From Hemileia vastatrix (lineage: Eukaryota; Basidiomycota; Pucciniomycetes; Pucciniales; Zaghouaniaceae), in assembly GCA_030280995.1 (NCBI GenBank), contig JASXTE010000002.1, positions 11,236,683 to 11,300,682 of the forward strand: a stretch of DNA of 64,000 nucleotides. The letters are read 5' to 3'. Position numbers and translations under genes: made by a program. Under the pieces are notes generated by a model. That model saw nothing but the letters and a program-made list of their open reading frames with translations, made no database searches and was not told the origin of the DNA. Shown in pieces: positions 10,401 to 22,098 of the stretch. Position 1 is the stretch's first letter. Every line of letters begins with the position of its first letter.

Positions 10401-12306
10401 CATGTACAATTGTGACCCAACTTACTCAAATCTCAGAATATATGGTGAAACAGCTTTTGTCCATATCCACAAAGAAACTAGACGTAAACTGGACCAACGA
10501 GCTTTGATTTGTAAGTGTATAGGCTATTCTCTGAATAATGCAGGTTGGATTTTTTGGCACCCAGAGTCGAACTCCTTCTTTGAATCTGCTATGGCTGTTT
10601 TCCCTGGTGATCAACTTCCGGCTCACAAAGCTGCTTATCAACCACCACCATCTAAGGGCTCTCTAGGTCATATCCTTAATAATATGAAGCTAGGTGATTT
10701 CAAGGATGAGGAAACTCTTATCTCTCAGGAAAAAGCTGTACGTGAGACTGTTACAAAAGGTTTGTCCCAATCATCCATTATTCCCAGAACCCATCTGCAA
10801 GCTATGATCTCGCATGACAGTCATAAGTGGGACCAAGCTTGCAAAAGGGAACTACTAAACATGAAAGATATGGATGTATGGTATGAGGAAAAGCTTCCCC
10901 CTGGCGCAAAGCTCACCAATGCAAAATGGGTCTTTACAATCAAAAATCCTTCTTCCAAAACTCCAATCTATAAAGCACAATATGTAGCTAAAGGTTTTTT
11001 ACAACAATATGGTATTGATTTTACTGACACCTTTGCCCCAACTGCTACTTTTGCTTCACAACGCATTCTTCTCACTTTGGCAGCTTATCACAAATGGCCT
11101 GTAAAATCTTTTGATGTCACCGCTGCTTACCTTCACAGCCCAATTGATGAAGCAATTTGGGTGCGTCCTCCTGAAGTTTACCAGCTACGTGAAGCTGGCA
11201 ATGCGTTACGCTTAAAGAAAGCACTCTATGGTACCAAGCAAGCTGCAAGATGCTGGTGGCTACATATAGCCAGCAAATTGGATGCTCTGGGGTATAAAGC
11301 AAGTCAGTATGATAAAAGTTTCTATGTTCTTAGGAAGAAGGATTGTTTGGGGGTAATATGGATACATGTTGATGACGGTATAGTTACTGGTAGTAGTGAG
11401 GAGGTGCTAAAGGGATTAGAAGATGGTTTAGATGGTAGTTTGAAAGTAAAATGGAATGATAGTGTTGATGGTATAGTAGGTGTTTCTATCAAAGAAGTTC
11501 CAGAGGGTTTTGATCTACACAATTTTCAGCTCATTGACAAGATTCTGTGGACTCATAACCCATCTGGATTAACCACAAGATCGCCCTTACCTAACAATTT
11601 GGAAATCACCACTGCAAAGGATGACGAAGTAGCTATAGAGACAACTAAATATCTTTCCATTCTAGGTGCCCTCAGTTATGTAGCTGTTGCAACTAGACCT
11701 GATCTGTCGTTCCCAGTCAATTTTTTGGCACGCTTCTCATCCAAACCTAATGCCACCCACTAGATAGCTCTTAATCACCTCCTTAGATATGTTCAACACA
11801 CCGCCACACTTTGTCTTCACCTCCATCCTGACCGCGACTCTCCACTTGAACTCCTATCTTTTTCTGATTCCACTTGGAATGACAAAGAATTCTCAAGAGC
11901 TCAAAGTGGACATCTGCTACTACTTAATTCCTGCCCAATTTTTTGGACATCAAGACGCCAGTTGACAGTGAGTGATTCATCATGCACAGCTGAGTATGTG
12001 GCACTTGGGGGTGGTATGAAAGACGCGATTTGGATCTCAAACTTGCTCAAAGATATCTTCCCTGATATTCCCCCGATCAAGATCTTCTGCCACAACAAAG
12101 GAGCAATTGCCAATGCAAAAGATAACCCTGGAAACAAGCGGACACGGCATGTAGATAGGTGTTTCTATATTGTTAATGAACAACTCTTTCTAAAGAAAGC
12201 AATGTTGGAATGGGTTCCTACTGCTCAAATGCGGGCTGATATACTTACAAAATCACTGGGCCCATCTCTAACAATGCTCAGAAGGAAGGATGTGTGTGTG
12301 TGGTGA
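7444..12306 (+). pseudogene. Copia B gag-pol polyprotein with two nonsense codons
   Basis: A single frame runs from the ATG at 7444 to the stop at 12306, with no gag/pol shift. It is broken only by TAA at 9463-9465 (where the family has Tyr in a VFYCPE-like motif) and TAG at 11761-11763 (probably from Trp). Domains in order are: a Pro/Ser/Thr-rich N-terminus (to about residue 230), copia Gag, a CCHC knuckle (CHECRSTAHFFTHC), protease LDSGATHH, and GAG-pre-integrase MDWHRRLSHT with CEDC. Then come integrase (RTDGGEM, HHHEQNGSAE), reverse transcriptase (FDVTAAYLHS, LYGTKQAARCW) and RNase H. The RT active site reads IWIHVDDG, His in place of the usual Tyr of YVDD. Everything else looks intact, so this copy is close to coding-competent. 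Confidence 0.9.
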
Positions 12307-12680
12307 TGGGGTTATATTCCTTTCTCTTATCTTTCTTTTATTTTCCTTTTCATTTTATTTTATTTTTTTTTTATTTATTATTTCTCTTTTCATTAGGGGG
12401 TGTCAGTTCTGGCAAATCCGCACTTACAAATCCGCACTTAAATAAGTGCGGATTTCCAAAACACACTAGCCCCAATACTGGTGGATTTCAAAATGAAATA
12501 AGTCACTTATTTCACTCAAATCCGCACTTTCTCAACCAAAAGTGCTGATTTCACCATCAAGTCCCATTTCACTGATTTGTCAGCATCATCCCATTCATAC
12601 GCAGCACTCCGCAGCATAACACTTCATAACTCAAAACATCGTACATCACTTACATCTTCATATCATATCATATAAGAGTT

Positions 12681-13375
12681 ATGCCTTCCTCACTTTCAAA
12701 TCGTGATAAATTACATAAAGCAATGACTTTCATGGCTCTTGAACTGCTCTTGGACTCTGATTGCGATTCTGATTCTGATCTAGAAGAAGATTTTGTCTTT
12801 TTATCAAAAATGGCCACGAAACGTTACCTTCTTCCCAGAAAGCCTCAAGTACTTCATACCCCCAAGTACACCATCCAAACACTTCTTAAACTATCTACAC
12901 CCAGTTTTAGAGAGCTGTTCAGGACTTCTCAGGAATGTTTCCTTAAATTGCTTGAGCTTATTCAGGATCATCCCATATTTCACAATAATTCTCAAAAAGA
13001 ACAACAACATCCTTCAATTCAATTGGCCATCACACTATGTCATTTGGGTTCAAATGGTAAAGGAGCCACTTTGAAACGTTTAGAAAATGTCTTTGATTTA
13101 GGGTATGGTTCAATTAACACTTATACCAAACAATGTATCACTGCCATCAACTCCTTGTAATCTCAACTTCTCACCTGGCCAACAAAAGAAGAGCGACTTG
13201 AATCATCTCAGGTTATGCAAGCAGAGGGCTTCCCAGGATGTATTGGTTTTGTTGATGGTACTGCTATTCCTTTGAGCCAGAAACCTGCTCAAGGTGAAAA
13301 CAATTACTTTCACATTCTCGTCAAAAATTTTCACCAAAATATTTACAAGTCAAAAAAAATTCTATATCTGTTTTA
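12681..13375 (+). pseudogene. Harbinger (HARBI1-like, DDE_4) transposase fragment
   Basis: The frame begins with an ATG at 12681. It runs through TLCHLGSNGKGATLKRLEN (typical of the helix-turn-helix-like region before the catalytic domain), a TAA at 13158-13160, and then in the same frame FPGCIGFVDGTAIPLSQKP. That segment contains the first catalytic Asp of HARBI1-type transposases. The frame stops at about 13375. The second Asp and the Glu regions are not found downstream, so the gene is truncated as well as interrupted. Confidence 0.75.
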
Positions 13376-13816
13376 AAAAATTGGCAATACTTTCCCCTGC
13401 ATTTTATTGAAGCAAGGGGTTGATATCACCAAAATTTTTCTAAGTCATCAATTTCACATGTCAGATTTGAAAATTTGGCAATACCCCCCCCTGCATTTTA
13501 TTGAAGTAAGTGGTGGAAGTCATCTAAATTTAATATAATTACGTAAATTATTAAATAAATATCTAATATATATCAATTTCCCTAGTTTAAAGTAATGACA
13601 ATCCCTTAAGCCAAAATGCAGATCAAATCTAGAAACAAAAGTTTGGGACTTTCCACAGGTATAGGCTAGAGGAACCCCATGAAACAAATAAATGTTATCA
13701 TGATTACCATTTATACAACACAAGGTCGTGGGCCCATTACTTTAGTTGAGGAAATTGATACATAAAAAATATTTATTAAAAATTTACGAAAAAATATAAA
13801 ATTTTCAATGACAACT

Positions 13817-14403
13817 CTAATCCCCATACTTTTTGGATCTAAATAAAGTTTTTTTAAATCGATTAACTTTACCTTCTTTCATTACCTTATTGATTCTTTG
13901 AATCAACTTATGACTGATTTGAAATGAGCAACCAAAATGTGTTAAATCTTGACAGGATTCCAAACCAGGAGGAGCTTTGGTTGTTTGATGATTATCCTTA
14001 GAAGAATTCCAAATAGTTTTGATGATACCATTTCCCAAACCAAAATCAATGATGCACTGGTGGTCTGGAAAATATAAACCATGTCATTTGATTTTAGCTG
14101 GAGATGGTATTGGTTGGCCAGTAATCGGTTTGATATATGAGAATATACCAAAAGTAAGAAAATTGGTGTCCTTGGTATCGGTGTGAATTTTATTGTGAAA
14201 TCCAGAATGAGTGATAATAACATTAGAAAATAAAAAATATTCGTGGCTGATATCTTCCCATTCGGAGTCACACCAATTCGGTATTCCAACTTTGGTTGAA
14301 AGTTCATGATTTTTTTCAAATGCTTTATTACAGTGCTTTTTGAGTCAAAGAGCAAGAAAAGAGTTAAAGGAAGGTAGAGTGTCCCATAAGCAAAAATCTT
14401 CAT
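13817..14403 (-). pseudogene. Second, unidentified gene of the Harbinger element
   Basis: Two minus-strand frames (13942-14403 and 13817-14038) can be joined by a GT-AG intron from about 14132 to 14066 (donor GTATAT, acceptor TTTTCCAG). The product would contain VTPNGKISATNIFYFL and, after the junction, IIDFGLGNG ... KEGKVNRFKKTLF. PIF/Harbinger elements usually carry a second, Myb/SANT-like gene beside the transposase, but I do not recognise that fold here. It may equally be another decayed protein. Low confidence. Confidence 0.3.
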
Positions 14404-14544
14404 CTTTTTGATCTTTAGTGATATTCTTGAGCAACAAATACATGCCTATATAATTGAAATGCCTAGATAATAATCATATAAGAGTTTCAGAATCCTTATC
14501 CTCTAAATATGCAATATAAAAATGTGAAATAAGACAAGTGAAAT

Positions 14545-14866
14545 TCGGAAAAAAGGCTCAACTTCAAAGGTCAAAATCTCAGCAACCACTGAACCTAATT
14601 CAAACCTGTTTGAGGGAAATGAAAGATATGCTTTAGTAGAATCTTCAGTTAAAGGACATGTGATTTAAATAAACCTAACCCTAATTTGTTACATAAAAAA
14701 ATGAAATAAAAATTTAAATTGGGAAAAAAAAGGCTCAACTTTAATGGTCAATATCTCAGCAACCACTGAATCAAATTCAAATCTGTTTCTGGGAAATGAA
14801 AGGTAGCCTTCAGGAGAATCTTCAGTAAAAAGAACATTTGATTTGAATAAACCTAACCCTAATTCC
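14545..14866. repeat. Two diverged tandem copies of a ~170-bp unit inside the Harbinger element
   Basis: The phrase AAAAGGCTCAACTT ... ATCTCAGCAACCACTGAA ... ATAAACCTAACCCTAATT occurs at about 14552-14682 and again at about 14728-14862 with scattered substitutions. The rest of 13400-15750 is AT-rich with A-runs and shows no other features. Confidence 0.7.
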
Positions 14867-16189
14867 GAGTCTGATTTTCAAAATTTTACAAAAACTTGAA
14901 AAGTGGTAATGAAGATGAGATCAAAAGGAGTTTTATAAGTTCACTGTTATCCAGATAAGAGTCATACATATATTTAAGTATGAACTTTTCATAAAAGGAA
15001 TGAGATATCATATAGGCATGAAAAAAAGGAGATGAAACTTACCTTGATTGAAAAGTAGGAAAAATAGAGTGAGAAAGATTGATGTTGGAATTGTGGGGAA
15101 ATTGAATATGGAGTAAGTGAAATGCATAAAGAATGTGCAATGTATGTGTTTCAATGAAATGTAGCCAAAAAAAAGCGAAATAAGGGAAAGGGGGGATAAT
15201 GACCATGCCAAGGAGGGATGAAGAGTAGGGTGATGGAGCTAAAAAAGAAAGTAAAGAGGGAGAGAAAAAAAGGTTAATTATAACATTGAAATCCAAAATA
15301 ACCACTTACAAAAAAAATTTAGATAAAAAAAATAAAATAAACAGAAAAAAACAAAAAAAAATTATAATTAGTAATCAAAAAATCAAAAAAAAAGAATAAA
15401 GTGACTTACCTGGAGAGATGAGATGACAAAATGAATGAAACCAAATTGTTTGAGGGATGTTGGAGGAGAATAGGAAAAGGATATGAGGGATGAATGAAAA
15501 AAAAAAATCACTGACAAAATATGCGATTTCAGAAAATATGCGATTTCATGTTGAGCTGGTGAAAGAAAACCAATGAGCCATCCAAAAAAAAAAATTCACC
15601 GTAAATTCCAAAAAAAATGAATATGCAACAAACCAAAATACCAACCCAAGTGAATGAAGTACACAAAGAGGACATTTGGAGAGTACAAAATGGTATGGGA
15701 AAGAAAGGGATGATGTGGCCAACATGTGGTTTTGAAAAAAAAATCACAAAAAAAGTGCTGATTTGAGGTCAGAACTGACACCCATAGAAAAAAGATTAAG
15801 AAGTAGAAGAAATAAGTAAAAAAGAATGTAAACATGCCTGTTCAAAATATTGAAAATGTCAGGAAGGGGTGTGTGCCGAGGATTGATGGGTAGGTAGCGA
15901 GGAAGGTCAGTGTGTCACATGTGACAGGGATGGGGTAAGAAAGGAAGGGATGTTTTGTGGCCAAAATGTGGTTGTGAAAAAAAACGGGAAAAAAGTGCTG
16001 ATTTGAGGTCATAACTGACACCCTTTTTTGAAATTAGTGACTTTTTTGCAAAATTTAAGTGCTGATTTGGTTTGAAATCCGCACTTAATTTAAGTGCGGA
16101 TTTGCCAGAACTGACACCCCCTATTATGGAGTTGGTTATTTTACATGGGGGGGATATCAGTAATATTTTTCATAACTAAGTGGGGGGGA

Positions 16190-16365
16190 TGTTAAGTCAC
16201 TAGGACTATGTACTTAGTTATGTGAGCAAATGTATATAGTCTGTAGTCGCGGTGTCCCCTGTTCTCCGGTTCTTTCCGGAGTTCTACAGGCTGACACCGT
16301 GCTACAGGTAAGCAATGCAATAACCTGGTTCTTTCTGGAGTTCTACAGGCTGACACCGTGCTACA
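16190..16365 (+). repeat. 3' LTR of copia B
   Basis: 176 bp, preceded by a purine tract. The full-length LTR-end duplication is visible: the 39-bp end ending GTGCTACA occurs twice, separated by a 20-nt spacer beginning GGTAAGCAATG. It ends in CTACA followed by the target duplication CTGTT, so the AG present at the 5' LTR/PBS junction does not exist here. Confidence 0.9.
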
Positions 16366-16372
16366 CTGTTAC

Positions 16373-17872
16373 TGTCAGGCTAAGGTCAAGTACAAGGACG
16401 TGAACTAGCTTGAATAGTCAGTTGTCTAGAAGATTTTAATGGTCCTATATGAATACTGTAGTTCTAATCCACTAAGTTGTAAAATATAATCAAATATAAA
16501 GGTCTCAGTAATATAATTCTCACTATTCTTATATATGGCTTACAATCTTTATAGTTGGTAGAAAAATAGATTATATAAATTCAGATACTATTCAAAAGTC
16601 TTATAAAAGTACTAATTGATATGTATTGTAATTGGTTTGGTTATATTGGTTAAATTGTAATGATAAAGAATGAAGAAATACAACCAAAAAACCTCCTCCT
16701 TTTATACACACTGAGTTCCCCAATGATTCCCTTGATGTACCACCCAATACACAGTTAATGACGCCTCTAAACAACTAATAGACATGCCCATCAACATTCC
16801 CAGTAACCCATGACATAATTAGAAGAGTAACACCCGCCAAAATCCTGTAATAATAAGGGAAATCCATCAAAATTAAAGAAAAAGACAAAAAGAGAGTATA
16901 TGCGTATAAAACAATAATATTAAAGACTAAAGGAGACTTTTTAAGGTTAATAATAGCTTAATAATAAGGGGGATTGACTGTAGAAATAATGGGGCTAATC
17001 CTGACATTATACTACGTGAAATCCCCATTCAAAAATAACCAAAATTGACTGAGAAACCACCCAAAAACTTAAAAAAGAGCGTGAGATGTGGGGTAACTAC
17101 ATGCAGTTCTTGGCAGGCGCTTGCACGGGTAAATCCTTGACTAAAATTAGGCGAATTTAAGCGTGGTGATGAAATAAAGTGCCAAGAGTGAGGTTATTAA
17201 TGAAATTAGTGCATATAAACAGGGTCAATGCATTATTAATTAAGCTAGGACACTAAATAAGCGCCTGTCGCCTATTTTAGTGTGTTTCCCCACAGTGGGC
17301 GTAGAATGTGGGTAATTATAGTGTGAAAAAGCTAACTTTGCTAAAAATGAAGCTATTCACACGGGAAAAAAGCAGGCAGTATGTGGCCAGTACACAGAAG
17401 CCATTTCTGGCATAAAAAACACCAAATTTGAAAAGTGTTATTTTTATGCATTTAAATAGCCAAATCAATAGTTCTAAATGAGCCCAATTGATCTGTCAAA
17501 GCGCAATTTTGATATTCTCAATTTTATAGCGCATATAGTCAACTTTTAAGTGAAATAAAGCGCATTTCTTGTTTTTTGCATAAAACAATGAATATAACAG
17601 CTTTAAGTGTACTTAAAAATTATGCAGCCTTATACTTAAGGTTCTTAAGATTACCCTAACATATTCCAACTTAATATTAAGTACATAAGACCTATAAAAG
17701 GTGGATATATGCGTGTATATAAGGTGTTATAATGGCATTTTTTGTGTATTATCATAATTTTACTTATGTATACTATTTGTGTACTCTTATTTATTATTCC
17801 CATGTATAGTTCATGTGTTTAACATAACTTATAAGTACCTTTTACTCAGTCCTGGAGATATACAGGCTGACA
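16373..17872 (-). repeat. Solo LTR of the gypsy family seen at 57908-59408
   Basis: 1500 bp with the terminal inverted repeat TGTCAG...CTGACA and a 5-bp duplication GTTAC (16368-16372 and 17873-17877). It is nearly colinear with 57908-59408, which is the 3' LTR of the gypsy element at the right end of the window. The intact duplication and the lack of internal sequence indicate LTR-LTR recombination. It inserted 2 bp beyond the copia B duplication, in the same MITE. Confidence 0.9.
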
Positions 17873-17923
17873 GTTACGCATTTGTTATGCCTTGTGGCGT
17901 AACAAATGGTGTTGGTAGTGTCA

Positions 17924-18916
17924 CATGCAATTAGTCCGATAGCTAATGGAAATTAGCTATTTTTCATGCCAAATCACATCAATCCAGCTAAAGTTAACAG
18001 GATAAAGGACCTCACTTTATCTTTTGTGCGTTTGGCATCACATATTCATTTTCTTTGATTGAAGATGCTGTGCAAAATGAATGTCGAGCTAATCTAATTC
18101 AACATTGGCTCAATATTGACTGAGATATGGCTATATCAGTGCCACATGAGCTTTTCTGTCAATAAAGATCATATCTTGCTCAATTTTGCTCTGATTTTGA
18201 ATCTGATTAGCTCTATGGATTCAGAATAATAAAATGTGTATCCTTCCAACGTCCTGAGACAACTTCAGTCACATTTGAAGCAATCTGATTGCTTGAAAAA
18301 TCTGAATGAGTCATGAAACATGTTGAAACCTAATTTTGTGTCTGATGATTATGTTGTAGGCATGGCATTGAAAACCAAAGAAGTTGAGATTAATTTGAGT
18401 TAAAATAAAGGTGAGTCAGAGACATACAGAAAGTAACATAAAGGACATAAATGAAAACCAAAAAGGGATAAAAAACACACAAGAACCTTATGTCCTGTGG
18501 TGCTAAGATCATATGGTGTTCAATTATCCTCCATTATCGTCAATTATGCAATTTGTATATATAAAGATAATTTTTTGATGAACATTAGCGCAAGTGTTGA
18601 TTGGAACAAAAATGGCAAATTAATGCAAAAAAATTGCATAATTGGGCTAATTTGATGGACGATTGTACACTTATGCAAAAAAATCTAAGTCTGTGTGCGC
18701 TTGAGATTGTAGAGAATGATGCCTTGCAGAACCAGGGAAAGGTCTCTGATGTACTCGGAGGCTACACTATATACTGATGAGAGACTAGCTAAGTACATAG
18801 TATGGTAACACCATAACAGAGATAAGCATACTCCTTTTCTGCCAAAACTTATTTAAGATCACATCAAAATACTTTTCTGCCCCTTTGTAACGTGTTCTTG
18901 CCAACTTCTTGGGGAA
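17924..18916. other. Intergenic, upstream of the DUF7918 gene
   Basis: AT-rich unique-looking sequence without a credible reading frame. It must contain the promoter of the gene starting at 18917. No clear TATA box close to the start was found. Confidence 0.4.
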
Positions 18917-20161
18917 ATGCCAACCCATTCCCGTTTCTCTGCAAATATTCTCGTCGACGGCCAGCCTCTGCCAGAGTATCAGATCACTACATCGGATTCT
19001 CATCCTTTTAATGCCACTGTCATCTCTTGTTATTGCGAGTCTACACCTGATAAGCAGTTTGCAATCTCCGTAAATGATCATGGCCGTTATCCACGCGACT
19101 CTGACCTTTCGATTAAGGTTCAAATCGATGGTGTCAGCATCTCCAGTTCTTGCTTCAGCAAAAAAGCTTCCCTCTCACCCATTCGTGGCCTTGATCTTGG
19201 TGCTAGGTTTATGAGACCTTTTCAGTTTGCTGCCATTAATCTTACTGACACTGAAGACTTTTGTAAAGAAGAGTCTATGATCAAAAATCTTGGTTCTATC
19301 TCCATCTCTATATTTCGCATCAAACTGGGCAAATCAACTCATTGGCTTGGAGCATCCTGTCCGCGTACTGCAATGGATCAAAAATTTTCTGAACGTTCAA
19401 AAAAAGCAGCTATTTCTCACACCGCGGGGTATGCCTCACTTTTTTTTTTTTTTGCTTTCTTGTCTGTTTCTCTTATCTTTTTTCTACTCTGCAGCCTTGC
19501 CCCTCCTATCGCGTGCGAAAAAACTACCCTTCATGCCACAGTTCTTAAAAAGGATCCTTGCCCGTTTCTGAAATTTGTTTGGAATTACCGAACTAGGGGT
19601 ACGTCATCTAAATACATTTGTTTGCTTTGATTTTTTTTTAATCTACCTTTACCGCCGACATTGTCAGAGGTGCTACAAGCGGAAAACATTATGCCCACAT
19701 TACCTTCTTCCGTTCGTCAACTGGATGCTAAAGAAGCAGAGTCTCACTCCCCTACGCCGAAAGGTAGGAAACTTTCTAATTGACTTGAAGAATTACTTCT
19801 ATCTCCTTATTGAGAAAGCAGTGGCAAATCTCAATAATACCTTCGAACATTTGAATCTAGATGAAAAAAAGTCCAACATTTTGAAAGGTACCAAACGTAG
19901 AGTTTCTCCAACGCCTCTATCCTCTACTTCTCGCCCTAAAAAATATCAATCTGTGATTGAAGTTGATGACAACCCTGTCAGTTTTTTCTCTTCTTTTTGA
20001 TTTTAATAATGCAAGCTATAATGATTCCTCCACTTCTTATAATTATATTATTACCCTCTAAGCCATGTAACCCCTCAAAACCGACGAATCCCAAAGTTTA
20101 TGATCTTACTCAAGAAAATCCCCCGAAGCAGGTACATGGAACTCAAATCGATCTCACGTAG
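18917..20161 (+). CDS. DUF7918-family protein, five exons, 321 aa
   Basis: Exons are 18917-19428, 19495-19598, 19668-19763, 19822-19976 and 20063-20161. The four GT-AG introns are 58-86 nt and every phase matches. The 321-aa product opens with the typical DUF7918 start (ILVDGQPLPEY ... VISCYCES..DKQFAISV). It continues with RPFQFAAINLTD and SISISIFRIKLGKS (about 105-145), and then FLKFVWNYRTREVLQAENIMP, spread over exons 2 and 3, which matches the family pattern of a beta strand followed by LQAEGIIP. The tail is basic and polar with PKVYDLTQ near the end. DUF7918 proteins are common and multicopy in basidiomycetes, and their function is unknown. No signal peptide or membrane segment is visible. 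The gene sits alone between two transposon nests. Confidence 0.85.
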
Positions 20162-21385
20162 GGCTCTCAAAGCCTCGATTTCTGCCATAGATTTTAGCAG
20201 ATAAGATTTGCTTGCGTTGATTGAGTTTTGTATGTGAACCAAGATGGAGGACAGGCTTGTGTTTAAAGTTTAACATATGATAGGGCATCAAAAATGGTAT
20301 TTATCACAACATTCAATCATCCTGTGTTTCTGCTTGTATATGTAATAATGTCATAAATTTGGGAAACATAAAATGGCTCGTGTCAAATTGATAGTTTCAC
20401 AACAAGCTATATTTTCCTGACTTTATCATTTCCAAGAAGGATTAATGACTGATGAATCATGATCATGCGATGCCATTATTAAAACAAGTGCAAAATAGAA
20501 GACTCGTAAAGGAAGTTTATCCAAGGAAATAAAACAAATTAAAATAAAATTGATCATTTGTAGCAATAGGTTAATGCAGATAAAAAATGATTCTCAATAG
20601 ATCATTAATTTTCTCGAGCATAATTAAATGCCTAAAAGATGTTATTAGCATAGCTTATCTACACTTCGAGTTATAAACCTCAACCCAAAAATAATCTATA
20701 CTATCTTGGTGTTAAGGCGTGGAATATTTTTTTTTCGCCTTTTTTTGGTTTTTTGGTTTTTGGTTTCTTATGTTTCCGTTTACTTTGTTTTAATTTCTCG
20801 TGCAGTGGTTTATAGCTTCTTCCATTGGTTTATTTATTTGTTTTTCATCAAGTCATCGCCGTAGTCGAAACATTGGGGGGGGGGGGGGGGGGGGGGGTGA
20901 CTGAATTAGAATGGAATAAAAAAGTGCGTCCGATATTAACTTAAGGGGTAGTTATTTTCTGGGCGATAGATAATCTAGATTTCTAAGAGTATCTACACTC
21001 GATTAAATATTCTAGAAGGGAGTCTTTAAAGGGATCCCCGTTTTTGCTCCTTTGGAGACTACCTTTCTATTTTTACTCTCATTCTGGCATTTTTCACCTT
21101 AACCAGCTACCAGAACAATAACGCTAACTTCAAGAATGAGGCAAAGTAATGATGGTAATCTAATGCTAACCTCTATGGAATTAAATGGTGATAAGAATCT
21201 AACACTAGCCTTTACAGCAGGAAACAGCAAGGGTAATCTAAGACTATCATCAGGGGAGGTGAGTCACAAGCAAGAGATACTGCTAACTTAATAGGGGAAA
21301 GATACTAAAAATAGAAAGGTGATCTCCGTTGCAACTCAAAAAGGTGGTAACTTTAAATGCTCCCACTTTGAATACGTTACATACA
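20162..21385. other. Intergenic, with a 23-nt G homopolymer
   Basis: No gene seen. At 20875-20897 there is an uninterrupted run of 23 G, preceded by CATT. The region around 20720-20800 is T-rich. Nothing else is recognised before the outer terminal repeat of the Tc1/mariner-like element at about 21386. Confidence 0.5.
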
Positions 21386-21783
21386 TACAGCTATGTTAAA
21401 AAGTCTTGGTATAGTCACTGACACTTCGTGAGAACAGCCGACGATCCCACTGCAACGTCGCGCCAACGTTTCAGAGAAGTTCAAAAAATGAAATCCTGCA
21501 GCGTAGGCTGATATTTTCCCATGGTAACTAGTGGTATTTTTTTCCATATTACAGACTGCATTTCAATTTCACCTACCCTGCATCTTAATGCATTTGACCC
21601 AGCATCTCCATACAGCTGTGATGGTAATGGTATAATCACAATATATTTCAATATGTTGTATATACTATATGTAAATATAAGCTCTTATGTAGTTGAGTAC
21701 TTAAGCAATACATATTTCTATCTAATACACACACATACCCCTTATCATTCCTTACCACCTGTGACTTAGACCTCCCCACCAAG

Positions 21784-22098
21784 ATGGACAAAATCAAACA
21801 TGAACCTGATAACCTGCTGCTTTGTCAATGCTCACATTGTAGCAAATTCAAAACACTCGACACAGACGGTAATGAAGTCATAGGATGCTATGTACACCGC
21901 AAAACTAGAGCAAAACACTGTAAAAATGAGCACAATGTCATTGATTCTTTCCAACAGCTCACCTTATCATCACCAAAAATGATAACAAACGCTGCCGAGA
22001 ATTCTACTTCTTCAGGACATGAGAGTTTCTCTACATCCGAGGATACAAAAATTATTAACAACTCTTCTATCACCCTAAGTATTCACTTTTTAATTTAA
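21784..22098 (+). pseudogene. First exon of a CACTA transposon (Tnp2-like) protein
   Basis: The ATG at 21784 opens a frame with a Cys/His cluster, LLCQCSHCSK ... GCYVHRKTRAKHCKNEH. This resembles the N-terminal zinc-binding segment seen in basidiomycete CACTA/Tnp2 proteins. The coding part probably ends at a donor near 22075 (CTAAGTATTC). No later exons are found before the right terminal repeat, so the gene is a relic kept between the TIRs. The sequence from 22099 to 22720 is AT-rich and shows nothing else. Confidence 0.5.

Larger units (their letters stand above)
12395..16122. mobile_element. PIF/Harbinger DNA transposon nested in copia B
   Basis: Terminal inverted repeats begin AGGGGGTGTCAGTTCTGG at 12395 and at 16122 in reverse. 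They continue through the AAATCCGCACTT motif, which is also repeated subterminally. The flanks show a 3-bp duplication ATT (12392-12394 and 16123-16125), as expected for PIF/Harbinger. The element is 3728 bp. It sits between the copia B stop codon and its polypurine tract. It carries a DDE_4-type transposase fragment on the plus strand and a second, minus-strand frame. Confidence 0.85.
7186..16365 (+). mobile_element. Full-length Ty1/copia element B
   Basis: LTRs at 7186-7343 and 16190-16365 both begin TGTTAAGTCACTAGG and end GTGCTACA. The 5-bp target duplication CTGTT is at 7181-7185 and 16366-16370. A tRNA-iMet-type primer-binding site follows the 5' LTR, and a purine tract (AAGTGGGGGGGA, 16178-16189) precedes the 3' LTR. 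Without the Harbinger element in its 3' untranslated part, the element is 5449 bp, a normal copia size. The two LTRs differ by few substitutions plus an 18-bp indel, so the insertion is fairly young. Confidence 0.92.
7047..17920. mobile_element. 184-bp CACTA-like MITE, split by copia B and a solo LTR
   Basis: The left arm begins CACTACCAAATTTG (7047) and the right arm, read in reverse, begins CACTACCAACACC (17920). Both continue into TTTGTTACGCCA, then imperfect inverted copies of GGCGTAAC, GTTGTGTAAC and ATACATAAC. The flanking trinucleotide TCA is duplicated (7044-7046 and 17921-17923). Removing copia B with one CTGTT and the solo LTR with one GTTAC leaves 184 bp, almost all of it in the two arms. 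CACTA termini with a 3-bp duplication suggest an EnSpm/CACTA-derived element. Confidence 0.8.
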
